Assembly: GCA_026395775.1 (NCBI GenBank)
Contig: JAPLYA010000118.1
Location: 1 to 5,711, forward strand
DNA length: 5,711 nucleotides
Direction of reading: 5' to 3'
Source: Candidatus Pacearchaeota archaeon
GTDB taxonomy: Archaea > Nanobdellota > Nanobdellia > Pacearchaeales > GW2011-AR1
Shown here: positions 1 through 4,273 of the stretch, piece by piece
Position numbering within the stretch: position 1 is the first letter of the stretch
Layout: each line of letters begins with the position of its first letter
Translations under genes and position numbers: made by a program
The notes under the pieces: generated by a model
The model's input: the letters and a program-made list of their open reading frames with translations, nothing else
Told to the model about the DNA's origin: nothing
Database searches by the model: none

Positions 1-113
1 GCAATAATGATTTAGAACTTTTTAGAATGAGGTATAATCATTTCCGACCTCATTCTAGTCTGCATGGGAAATGCCCAGCAGACATTTATTTTGCTTTTTA
101 TAAGCTATTTTAG
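1..113 (+). CDS. DDE (rve-type) transposase, C-terminal end only
   Basis: The window opens inside a coding region read in frame 3 (codons from base 3), with stop TAG at 111-113. The 36 visible residues contain RYNHFRPHSSLHG followed by KCPADIY. This matches the closing motif of retroviral-integrase-like DDE transposases (IS3/IS481-type, Pfam rve/rve_3), where a YN-x-x-RPHSSL-x-G-x-x-P stretch lies just after the catalytic glutamate. The protein would cut and join the ends of an insertion sequence. The catalytic DDE residues lie outside the window, so the IS family and integrity cannot be judged. Two perfect inverted repeats in this stretch (23-57 and 58-83) lie within coding sequence. The stop codon sits only about 38 bp before the next gene's end, so the IS right end should fall just downstream. 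Confidence 0.8.
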   Translation, partial: NNDLELFRMRYNHFRPHSSLHGKCPADIYFAFYKLF

Positions 114-149
114 GGTAGGACATATGTCTGTGGATTGCACACCTACACA
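1..149 (+). mobile_element. Right end of an insertion sequence (boundary approximate)
   Basis: The transposase stops at 113, and the next gene (minus strand) ends at 152, so the element boundary should fall between them. Bases 114-149 contain a 10-bp palindrome GACATATGTC (119-128) and a bulged pairing of GTAGG (115-119) plus TGTG (129-132) with CACACCTAC (138-146). On the minus strand the sequence reads TGTGTAGGTGTGCAATCC from about 149, beginning TGT as many IS terminal repeats do. The left end is outside the window, so no terminal repeat or target duplication can be matched and the exact boundary is a guess. Confidence 0.4.
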
Positions 150-151
150 AA

Positions 152-310
152 TCAAGCACCCAAATATCTCAAGAGCTTAAACACAAGAAAAGCAGGCCAG
201 ACTAAAGCTTTCAATATTCCCAAGACCCCCAACCAAAAGCTAGTTGCAGTTAAAATATAATAAATTACAGCCCCGACAAAGCCCAAGCCATAAACAGCTC
301 CCCACCACAT
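152..310 (-). CDS. Small two-helix membrane protein (52 aa)
   Basis: This short minus-strand reading frame starts at ATG (310-308) and stops at TGA (154-152). The product begins MWWGAVYGLGFVGAVIYYI, continues with TATSFWLGVLGILKALVWPA, and ends FLVFKLLRYLGA. It is strongly hydrophobic, with one helix at about residues 4-20 and a second at about 24-48. The pattern VYGLGF-GA-IYYI, TSFW-GVLG-LKA-VWPAFLV resembles, from memory, a recurrent small membrane protein of DPANN and candidate-phyla genomes; its function is unknown to me. No clear ribosome binding site precedes ATG 310. A better placed GGAAG (340-336) precedes an ATG at 330-328 in another frame that encodes MKNKIVGCGG. Removing one G from the GGGG run at 300-303 would join it to AVYGLGF, so the gene may be frameshifted. 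A TATA-like box lies at 360-370. Confidence 0.68.
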   Translation of the reverse strand: MWWGAVYGLGFVGAVIYYILTATSFWLGVLGILKALVWPAFLVFKLLRYLGA

Positions 311-359
311 CCAACAATTTTATTTTTCATTCTTACTTCCTTTTTATCCTAAGATTTAG

Positions 360-370
360 AAATATAAAAA
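360..370 (-). promoter_or_regulatory. TATA box for the 52-aa membrane protein gene
   Basis: On the minus strand this reads TTTTTATATTT. A start point about 25 nt downstream would fall near 340. The mRNA would then begin at or just before the GGAAG at 340-336, which suits translation from ATG 330. The box overlaps one arm of the degenerate repeat at 363-429. Confidence 0.4.
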
Positions 371-429
371 TCTATTCAAAAGTCCCCAACCAACACAATT
401 ACACTTTATACTAAAACAGTTATTTTTAC
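363..429 (-). repeat. Degenerate or partial copy of the dispersed inverted-ended repeat
   Basis: On the minus strand this begins GTAAAAATAACTGTTTTAG (429-411), close to the left end of the copy at 2405 (GTAAAAACTAACTGCTGTTTT) but lacking a CTG and one C. The far end contains GAATAGATTTTTATA, resembling AAATAGTTTT plus an outer arm. The arms TAAAAAT (365-371) and ATTTTTA (422-428) are perfectly complementary. It is about 67 bp, much shorter than the three good copies, and lies between the divergent promoters of the membrane protein gene and xerA. This stretch is AT-rich, so chance resemblance is possible. Confidence 0.35.
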
Positions 430-444
430 CAAATCTTCGAAACA

Positions 445-453
445 TATTTAAAA
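445..453 (+). promoter_or_regulatory. TATA box of xerA (leaderless mRNA)
   Basis: TATTTAAAA is centred about 25 nt before the ATG at 474. This is the archaeal TATA-to-start distance that puts transcription initiation at or next to the start codon. No Shine-Dalgarno sequence precedes the ATG, which agrees with leaderless translation. Confidence 0.7.
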
Positions 454-473
454 CGGGTTCGCATAATCTGGGT

Positions 474-1322
474 ATGGAAAACGAGGAATTCCTAAAAAAG
501 ATTGAAACAGAACTTAAAATTAGCAAGAATTCTCCACATACAATAAGGAATTATGTTGAATATAATAATAAATTATTAGAGTTTTCTAGGAAACCTCCCG
601 AACAAATTAGTGAAGATGATATCAAGTCGTATATGGCTGAAAATCTCTCAGATAAAGCTTCTTCATCTATAATTGTATTCTTGTCAGCAATAAAATATGC
701 CTACCTAAATATTTTAAAAAAAGATTTAACACTGGGAATAAAAAGGCCAAAAAAAGAGAGGAAAATCCCGGCTGTTCTAACTAAAGACGAAGTTAGGAAG
801 CTTCTTGACTCATGCAACAACAAGAAAAGCAAGCTTATGCTAAGCTTGCTGTATGCCTGCGGTTTTCGTGTAAGCGAATTGCTCAATCTCAAGCTTGATA
901 ATTTAAATTTTGAAGAAAAAATAGGTTATGTTAAGCAAGGAAAAGGTCGCAAGGATAGGGTTTTCAACATTCCCGAATTTCTGCTCCCCGAATTAAAAGA
1001 ACAGGTTTCAAATCAAAAACAAGAAAATCAAGAATATCTATTTTCAGGAATTAATCTCAAGTTATCCCCAAGAAATCTTCAGAAAATAGTTGCAAAAGCA
1101 GCAAAAAAAGCAGGAATAAACAAACAAGTTCACCCTCATACTCTTCGGCATTCTTATGCCACGCATCTTCTAGAACAAGGTGTAGATATAAGATATATTC
1201 AGGCTCTGTTGGGCCATAGCTCTATTTCTACGACAGAACTGTATACTCACATTTCTACTGAACATCTCAAGAAAATCAAATCACCCATTGATGAATTGAT
1301 GAAAAATGAAACCCAAATTTAA
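474..1322 (+). CDS. xerA: XerA/XerC/D-like tyrosine recombinase
   Basis: This 282-residue site-specific recombinase has two domains: an N-terminal SAM-like core-binding domain (about residues 2-85) and a C-terminal catalytic domain (about 98-275). The full catalytic set is visible: R132 in GFRVSELL, K157 in the beta-hairpin GKGRKDR, H222 and R225 in HTLRH, H248 in LLGHSS and nucleophile Y257 in ELYTH. Such enzymes cut DNA through a 3'-phosphotyrosine and exchange strands by a Holliday junction. Archaeal XerA is thought to resolve chromosome dimers at a dif site, although an integrase role cannot be excluded. The length is typical for the family. The ATG at 474 fits the TATA box at 445-453. 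The gene overlaps the following DUF192 gene by 17 nt, so they are probably co-transcribed. I see no convincing dif site (two 11-bp arms around a 6-bp spacer) in the window. Confidence 0.92.
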   Translation: MENEEFLKKIETELKISKNSPHTIRNYVEYNNKLLEFSRKPPEQISEDDIKSYMAENLSDKASSSIIVFLSAIKYAYLNILKKDLTLGIKRPKKERKIPAVLTKDEVRKLLDSCNNKKSKLMLSLLYACGFRVSELLNLKLDNLNFEEKIGYVKQGKGRKDRVFNIPEFLLPELKEQVSNQKQENQEYLFSGINLKLSPRNLQKIVAKAAKKAGINKQVHPHTLRHSYATHLLEQGVDIRYIQALLGHSSISTTELYTHISTEHLKKIKSPIDELMKNETQI

Positions 1323-1740
1323 AATTTTAGCAATATTCTTAATAATTATCTTATTTCTGGTTTTAATTTTTATTCCTAAAGTTAATAATGAGAAAATAAA
1401 ACAAGTTTGCTTCAACTCCACTTGTGTAGATGTAGAGCTAGCTGTAAGCCAAGAACAACAAGAACTCGGATTAATGTTTCGGAATAATCTCTCTAGGGGA
1501 ATGCTATTTATCTATGATGAAGAAAAAGATTTATCCTTCTGGATGAAAAACACCTTAATCCCCCTAGATATAATATGGATTAATTCAAATCTAGAGATAA
1601 CAGCGATTGAGCAAGCTTCCCAATGTTCTGACTCTTGCCAGATTTATACTCATCAAGGGCAATATGTTCTAGAAGTTAATTCTAATTTTACTTCTATGAG
1701 TAATCTAAAGATAGGAGATAATGCAAAATTTCAGAGATAA
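1306..1740 (+). CDS. Membrane-anchored DUF192 protein
   Basis: This 144-residue protein starts with a short basic segment and a transmembrane helix or uncleaved signal anchor (about residues 6-23). The rest is a DUF192 (PF02643) domain predicted to face outside the cell. Family hallmarks are present: GLMFR at 55-59, GMLFIY at 65-70, FWMKNTLIPLDIIWI at 78-92 and the closing VLEVN at 121-125. Cysteines at 35 and 40, and at 107 and 111 (CSDSC), could form disulfides, which suits an extracellular location. The biochemical function of DUF192 is not established. The start ATG lies inside the end of xerA (17-nt overlap) without a strong ribosome binding site, suggesting translational coupling. The stop codon at 1738-1740 lies inside the left arm of the repeat at 1736-1850. 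The tight link to xerA gives no obvious functional clue. Confidence 0.87.
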   Translation: MKPKFKILAIFLIIILFLVLIFIPKVNNEKIKQVCFNSTCVDVELAVSQEQQELGLMFRNNLSRGMLFIYDEEKDLSFWMKNTLIPLDIIWINSNLEITAIEQASQCSDSCQIYTHQGQYVLEVNSNFTSMSNLKIGDNAKFQR

Positions 1741-1850
1741 TAACTAACTGCTGTTTTTTAGATAAGTAGGGAGTTTTCAAATCTTTTTAAACCCATTTCC
1801 AAACTAATGAACTCAATTAAACAGTATACTAAAATAGTTTTCTTATTATC
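1736..1850 (+). repeat. Dispersed inverted-ended repeat, copy 1 (115 bp)
   Basis: The outer arms GATAATAA (1736-1743) and TTATTATC (1843-1850) are perfectly complementary. Inside the left arm is CTAACTGCTGTTTT, shared with the copies at 2405 and 5493. Inside the right arm is AAAATAGTTTTC. CTGTTTT (1751-1757) can pair with AAAATAG (1831-1837) with one G-U pair. The middle carries AAACCCATTTCC (1789-1800), near the place where the other two copies have AACCAATC. The copy fills the gap between two convergent genes almost exactly: it overlaps the DUF192 stop codon and ends 3 nt before the recombinase-domain gene's stop. A run of six T (1754-1759) could also help stop the xerA-DUF192 transcript. 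Confidence 0.7.
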
Positions 1851-1853
1851 AAC

Positions 1854-2357
1854 TTAGCTCTTATCTTCCAGCTTATTCTGAACCTTATTGAATAATTCAG
1901 AAGAAATTATTGGCTGATGCTTTCCTTGAAGTATTCCTCCAGAAAACTTAACCTTGCCCAGATAGGTGAAGTTTTTTAGAATCTTCTTTAAGCCGTTCAC
2001 CGAAAATCCATATTTCTTTGCTAAAGCATTCAAACTTGCATCTTGATTTAAAAAATCCTGAAATATCCCCTGAACTAGAATTTTTTTCTCTTCATCTGGA
2101 ACTAACTCTTTATTCACAATTTTATAGCCATAGGCTGCTCGTGACATAATATTACCTTGCTTAAATTTCTCTTTCATCCCCGAGATATTAGCTTTCGAAA
2201 ATCTCCTGAATGATTCTAAAGCTTTAGAATCAACTTTTTCATTCAAGTAATCCTGCAAATTCTCAGAAGGAGCAAACTGCCTGCAAACCTGACAAAGATA
2301 AGCTTCCCGAAATTTCTTGTTTTCTTCTGATTCATACCCGCATTTTTCACATTTCAT
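1854..2357 (-). CDS. Zinc ribbon plus serine-recombinase 'Recombinase' domain, no catalytic domain
   Basis: This 167-residue protein begins with a CxxC...CxxC zinc ribbon (C3, C6, C22, C25). A helix-rich linker follows (about 45-70, reminiscent of the long helix after the catalytic domain of serine recombinases). The rest matches the Recombinase DNA-binding domain (PF07508) at about 73-165: AAYGYKIVNKELVPDEEKK, LNALAKKYGFS (helix-turn-helix-like), ILKNFTYLGKVKFSG and GKHQPIISSELFNKVQ. The N-terminal resolvase domain that carries the catalytic serine is absent, and no remnant is visible upstream. The zinc ribbon is N-terminal, whereas serine recombinases usually carry one after this domain. 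The protein should bind DNA but cannot recombine it alone; it could be a domesticated regulator or an accessory factor. It is bracketed by repeat copies at 1736-1850 and 2405-2511. A TATA box 26 nt upstream indicates a leaderless mRNA. Confidence 0.8.
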   Translation of the reverse strand: MKCEKCGYESEENKKFREAYLCQVCRQFAPSENLQDYLNEKVDSKALESFRRFSKANISGMKEKFKQGNIMSRAAYGYKIVNKELVPDEEKKILVQGIFQDFLNQDASLNALAKKYGFSVNGLKKILKNFTYLGKVKFSGGILQGKHQPIISSELFNKVQNKLEDKS

Positions 2358-2361
2358 GATT

Positions 2362-2373
2362 CTAAATAACAGT
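2362..2373 (-). promoter_or_regulatory. Possible operator between TATA box and start of the recombinase-domain gene
   Basis: The minus strand here reads AACTGTTATTTA, similar to the AACTGCTGTTTT block at the left end of the dispersed repeats and to AACTGTTTT at 421-413. It lies between the TATA box (2379-2387) and the start codon (2357), where a bound protein would block transcription initiation. Autoregulation is an inference from position and weak similarity only. Confidence 0.25.
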
Positions 2374-2378
2374 TTTTG

Positions 2379-2387
2379 TTTAAATAT
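2379..2387 (-). promoter_or_regulatory. TATA box of the recombinase-domain gene (leaderless)
   Basis: The minus strand reads ATATTTAAA, centred 26 nt before the ATG at 2357, with no ribosome binding site between them. The box is near-symmetric; used in the plus direction it would start transcription near 2410, at the left edge of the repeat at 2405-2511. Confidence 0.6.
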
Positions 2388-2404
2388 CTTTCTTATTTTT
2401 AGAG

Positions 2405-2511
2405 GTAAAAACTAACTGCTGTTTTGTTTAAAGGGGTAATTGTCTCCTCGGTTTAATTAAACAACCAATCGGCTGTGATTCTCTTATTCACTGAAATAGT
2501 TTTCTTTTTAC
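2405..2511 (+). repeat. Dispersed inverted-ended repeat, copy 2 (107 bp)
   Basis: The outer arms GTAAAAA (2405-2411) and TTTTTAC (2505-2511) are perfectly complementary but differ in sequence from the arms of the other copies. The inner blocks CTAACTGCTGTTTT and GAAATAGTTTTC are conserved. The centre holds a 12-bp palindrome GTTTAATTAAAC (2451-2462) and AACCAATC (2463-2470), an octamer shared at nearly the same offset with the copy at 5493. Inner pairing CTGTTTT with GAAATAG uses two G-U pairs that exist only if the plus strand is the RNA. The copy lies between the divergent recombinase-domain gene and the gene starting at 2573. Confidence 0.7.
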
Positions 2512-2543
2512 TAATATGATAATATCAATAGACTGCAACTAAA

Positions 2544-2551
2544 TTTATAAA
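2544..2551 (+). promoter_or_regulatory. TATA box of the gene at 2573 (leaderless)
   Basis: TTTATAAA is centred about 25 nt before the ATG at 2573. The A-rich ACTAAA just upstream could serve as the TFB-recognition element. No Shine-Dalgarno sequence is present, consistent with a leaderless mRNA. Confidence 0.65.
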
Positions 2552-2572
2552 CCTCAAGTTCTAACATCAATC

Positions 2573-2854
2573 ATGGTAAAAGAGCTTGATATAAAGATAA
2601 AGATGATTTCTGCTGTAAACGAAACCTTAGATTTTAAAATTAAAAACCCCTTAGCTTCAGAAGAAGAAGTTTATACAAAACTAGCTAAAACTCTGAGTAG
2701 AGAGAAAGACAAAGATACTAACTTGGCAATGATTGCAGCCATATCAAAAACTTATAATGTATTTGAATTTAGTAAGAATAAAAAACAAAAAGAAATAATA
2801 AACAAACTAATGGCAGAACTGCCATCTATCTTGAACAACATAGATAAGAAATAA
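2573..2854 (+). CDS. Hypothetical helical protein (93 aa)
   Basis: I do not recognise this protein. It has 93 residues, is rich in Lys, Glu, Ile and Leu, has no cysteine and no membrane segment, and looks all-helical. A first helix runs about residues 5-20 (DIKIKMISAVNETLDF), another about 29-43 (SEEEVYTKLAKTLS), a third about 48-60 (TNLAMIAAISKTY), and a basic C-terminal helix about 68-91 includes ELPSILNNIDKK. The size and composition would suit a small cytosolic adaptor or nucleic-acid-associated protein, but nothing in the sequence proves this. The start is supported by a well placed TATA box (2544-2551). It converges on the CxxC-x17-CxxC gene with only 2 nt between their stop codons, so the two transcripts must overlap at their 3' ends unless they end within the genes. 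Confidence 0.75.
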   Translation: MVKELDIKIKMISAVNETLDFKIKNPLASEEEVYTKLAKTLSREKDKDTNLAMIAAISKTYNVFEFSKNKKQKEIINKLMAELPSILNNIDKK

Positions 2855-2856
2855 TC

Positions 2857-3120
2857 TTATGCTACATCTTCTTCTGATTCTTCAGACTCTTCTGATCCTT
2901 CTTCAGATTCGTCTGCATCTTCAGCTTTCTCAGGTTTTGTGGGGGTGATTCCCTTACTTTTCATGAAACACTCTTTGCATAAAACCTTTGACCCTTCTCT
3001 AGGTTTGAAAGGAACTTCGTCTTCTTTGCCGCATTCAGCACACTTGATCTTTGTCATCTCTCGTGGTCCGAAATCCCTTTTAAAGCCTCCTCTTCTGAAG
3101 CCTCCTCCGCCGTAAGCCAT
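2857..3120 (-). CDS. CxxC-x17-CxxC zinc-ribbon protein with Gly/Arg-rich N-terminus and acidic tail
   Basis: This 87-residue protein has three parts. Residues 1-20 are rich in Gly, Arg and aromatic residues (MAYGGGGFRRGGFKRDFGPR), like RGG-type RNA-binding tails. Residues 24-53 form a zinc ribbon with C27, C30, C48 and C51; exactly 17 residues separate the two CxxC pairs, and EVPFKPREG in the loop matches the CxxC-x17-CxxC domain (TIGR04272) abundant in DPANN and candidate-phyla bacteria. Residues 64-87 are a Glu/Ser/Asp tail. The cellular role is unknown; nucleic-acid binding is a reasonable guess from the ribbon and the basic N-terminus. The start has a strong Shine-Dalgarno sequence AAGGAGGAT (3136-3128). 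A hairpin and a TATA box lie further upstream, so the gene has its own leadered transcript. Confidence 0.85.
   Translation of the reverse strand: MAYGGGGFRRGGFKRDFGPREMTKIKCAECGKEDEVPFKPREGSKVLCKECFMKSKGITPTKPEKAEDADESEEGSEESEESEEDVA
2863..2925 (-). repeat. Low-complexity Ser/Glu/Asp codon repeat
   Basis: The DNA is an imperfect run of TCT/TTC/TGA-type triplets encoding the acidic tail ESEEGSEESEESEE of the zinc-ribbon protein. Such tracts expand and contract easily, so tail length probably varies among relatives. Confidence 0.6.
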
Positions 3121-3127
3121 TTTCTAA

Positions 3128-3136
3128 ATCCTCCTT
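3128..3136 (-). promoter_or_regulatory. Strong Shine-Dalgarno of the CxxC-x17-CxxC gene
   Basis: AAGGAGGAT on the minus strand sits 7 nt before ATG 3120. It is the best ribosome binding site in the window and contrasts with the several leaderless genes around it. It fixes the start codon. Confidence 0.8.
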
Positions 3137-3145
3137 GTATTACTC

Positions 3146-3165
3146 AGAATTAGTTGTCTAATTCT
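3146..3165 (-). promoter_or_regulatory. Perfect 8-bp hairpin at the 5' end of the CxxC-protein mRNA
   Basis: AGAATTAG and CTAATTCT are perfectly complementary around a 4-nt loop (ACAA on the minus strand). The predicted start point, 25 nt from the TATA box centre at 3191, is about 3166, so the mRNA would begin with this hairpin. The Shine-Dalgarno follows 9 nt later. It may stabilise the transcript, act as a protein-binding operator or modulate translation. Confidence 0.5.
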
Positions 3166-3186
3166 TGACTTTACATATTTTAACGG

Positions 3187-3195
3187 TTTATAAAT
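3187..3195 (-). promoter_or_regulatory. TATA box of the CxxC-x17-CxxC gene
   Basis: The minus strand reads ATTTATAAA, directly after the stop codon of the upstream gene (3196-3198). Initiation about 25 nt on gives a leader of roughly 45 nt that carries the hairpin and the Shine-Dalgarno sequence. Confidence 0.6.
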
Positions 3196-3516
3196 CTATT
3201 CTTGGCTTTTCTTCTTTACTATTCTGCCAGTCCGTATCCACCCAGCATGTTTCTTATAGTCTTCCCAATTAAATCTTTTTCCATTTCTAGCAAGCTGAAA
3301 ATATGCAAATCCTTCAGAATTAAATCCCCTTTCAAAGAAAACCTCCTGCCTTGCTCCAGAGATAGTTATATTGCTTGGATCAATAACTACTTCACACGAA
3401 TCATAATTTAATCTTATCTCTTTATCTTGTTTGCTACTAGAACCAACTTTCAGCTCTGAGGGAGACACTTTTATTACATAACCAACATAACATTCTAATC
3501 CGAGTTGGATTATCAT
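3196..3516 (-). CDS. Hypothetical beta-rich protein (106 aa)
   Basis: I do not recognise this protein. It has 106 residues and alternates short hydrophobic strands with charged turns: ECYVGYVIKV (8-17), ELKVGS, KEIRLNYDSCEVVID, NITISG, QEVFFERGF and EGFAYFQL, ending with a helical segment around FNWEDYKKHAGW and a basic C-terminus (RIVKKKSQE). This suggests a small beta-sheet or barrel domain with a Lys-rich tail. There is no signal peptide or membrane helix, and the two cysteines are not in a zinc motif. The only ATG giving this frame is at 3516. A TATA-like box (3538-3548) about 27 nt upstream would make the mRNA leaderless; a weak GTGA (3520-3517) abuts the start. It is followed by the separately promoted CxxC-x17-CxxC gene, on the same strand. 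Confidence 0.7.
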   Translation of the reverse strand: MIIQLGLECYVGYVIKVSPSELKVGSSSKQDKEIRLNYDSCEVVIDPSNITISGARQEVFFERGFNSEGFAYFQLARNGKRFNWEDYKKHAGWIRTGRIVKKKSQE

Positions 3517-3537
3517 TCACTTGCTATTATTTCAAGC

Positions 3538-3548
3538 TTAAAAAATAT
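3538..3548 (-). promoter_or_regulatory. Possible TATA box of the gene starting at 3516
   Basis: The minus strand reads ATATTTTTTAA, centred about 27 nt before the start codon. A second candidate, AATATATAT around 3562-3570, is further away. The region is AT-rich, so the choice is uncertain. Confidence 0.35.
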
Positions 3549-3601
3549 GATTGTGCTTGAGGATATATATTCTAGAAAGTATATTTCAATTGGTAAGTAT
3601 G

Positions 3602-3609
3602 TTTAAAAA
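3602..3609 (+). promoter_or_regulatory. TATA box of the gene at 3631 (leaderless)
   Basis: TTTAAAAA is centred about 26 nt before the ATG at 3631, and no ribosome binding site lies between. The spacing supports ATG 3631 as the start. Confidence 0.55.
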
Positions 3610-3630
3610 TGACTTTTTATTATTTTTGTT

Positions 3631-4269
3631 ATGAAAAGAGGGAGAAATGTAATTTACTTATTTTTTGATGAATCCAATAACGCTCCCTCCGTTAGAAATG
3701 GCAAGATAGATTGGCCCGAAATTGATGTAGGGATAGCTTCGAATTTATTAGGAGACTGCAGGAGGACTACAGCATCCTTTAGAGATTCTCTCGAATTTAT
3801 AAAATCTTTTTTAACATTTAGAAAAAGAAAAGGTCCCCCAAGAAGGTATTGGGGGTTTGTTAATATAAATCCAAACCAAGTTCCAAATGGACTACATCAT
3901 CTTGCTGTAGCTTCTTATTCGCTTGTTCCAGGATTAACAAAAAAATTTTCAGAACCAGATGAATTAAGGTTTCATTTTGATGGCAAGTTGGATGGCAATT
4001 CAAGAGATTTTATTCATTATTATTGTTCCAAAACATTTCCACAATTAGACCCAGGAAAGATACACTTTAGAGCGCATAGGAAAACATTTTCTACTATGCA
4101 ACCCCTAGCATTAAAAGTAGCAGATGCAAAAGCACATCTCATCTATGAAGGGTCAATGAGAGAAATGGCTGAGAATCCGCAAAAAATTTCTTTTTCAGTT
4201 GATGATTTTCTTAGAGATTATTTTCAAAGATTTGAATCAGGAGAGCGGGACTTTGCTCATAGAAAATAA
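3631..4269 (+). CDS. Putative RNase H-fold protein, DUF3800-like
   Basis: This 212-residue protein opens with a hydrophobic strand followed by an acidic pair, VIYLFFDESNN (D13, E14), the usual start of DUF3800 proteins. Further acidic residues fall where an RNase H-like fold would place them: D117 in the strand LRFHFDGKL, and D165 in KVADAKAHLIYEG, which resembles the late ADxxA helix of that family. If correct, it would be a metal-dependent nuclease-like enzyme. Substrate and partner are unknown, and the assignment rests on short motifs. A strongly basic patch FRKRKGPPRRYW (63-74) could bind nucleic acid. It is the only plus-strand gene between minus-strand blocks, has its own promoter and converges on the uS9 gene with a 4-nt gap. 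This position, at the end of a ribosomal operon where rpoN often lies in archaea, suggests an insertion. Confidence 0.7.
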   Translation: MKRGRNVIYLFFDESNNAPSVRNGKIDWPEIDVGIASNLLGDCRRTTASFRDSLEFIKSFLTFRKRKGPPRRYWGFVNINPNQVPNGLHHLAVASYSLVPGLTKKFSEPDELRFHFDGKLDGNSRDFIHYYCSKTFPQLDPGKIHFRAHRKTFSTMQPLALKVADAKAHLIYEGSMREMAENPQKISFSVDDFLRDYFQRFESGERDFAHRK

Positions 4270-4273
4270 CTAA

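Noticed and set aside
23..83. Two adjacent hairpins (11 bp at 23-57, about 10 bp at 58-83) followed by T-rich sequence, resembling a small RNA with a terminator.
   Set aside because: The same bases encode a convincing transposase C-terminus in frame 3, with the RPHSSL motif and a stop at 111, so coding explains the region better.
105..113. CTATTTTAG, matching the end block of the dispersed repeat on the minus strand.
   Set aside because: It is the last codons of the transposase, and no partner end block is found at the expected 80-100 nt distance.
701..892. A 63-codon open frame on the minus strand inside xerA.
   Set aside because: It is antisense to a strongly supported gene and shows no domain or start signal of its own.
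474..1740. A CRISPR-Cas1-like or casposon role for the recombination genes, or a CRISPR array formed by the repeats.
   Set aside because: The recombinase is a textbook tyrosine recombinase, there are no Cas proteins, and the repeats are far apart and lack regular spacing.
3202..3411. A 69-codon plus-strand frame antisense to the gene at 3196-3516.
   Set aside because: Both frames are open, but the minus-strand frame is longer, has a plausible promoter and more protein-like composition. I did not keep the shorter one.
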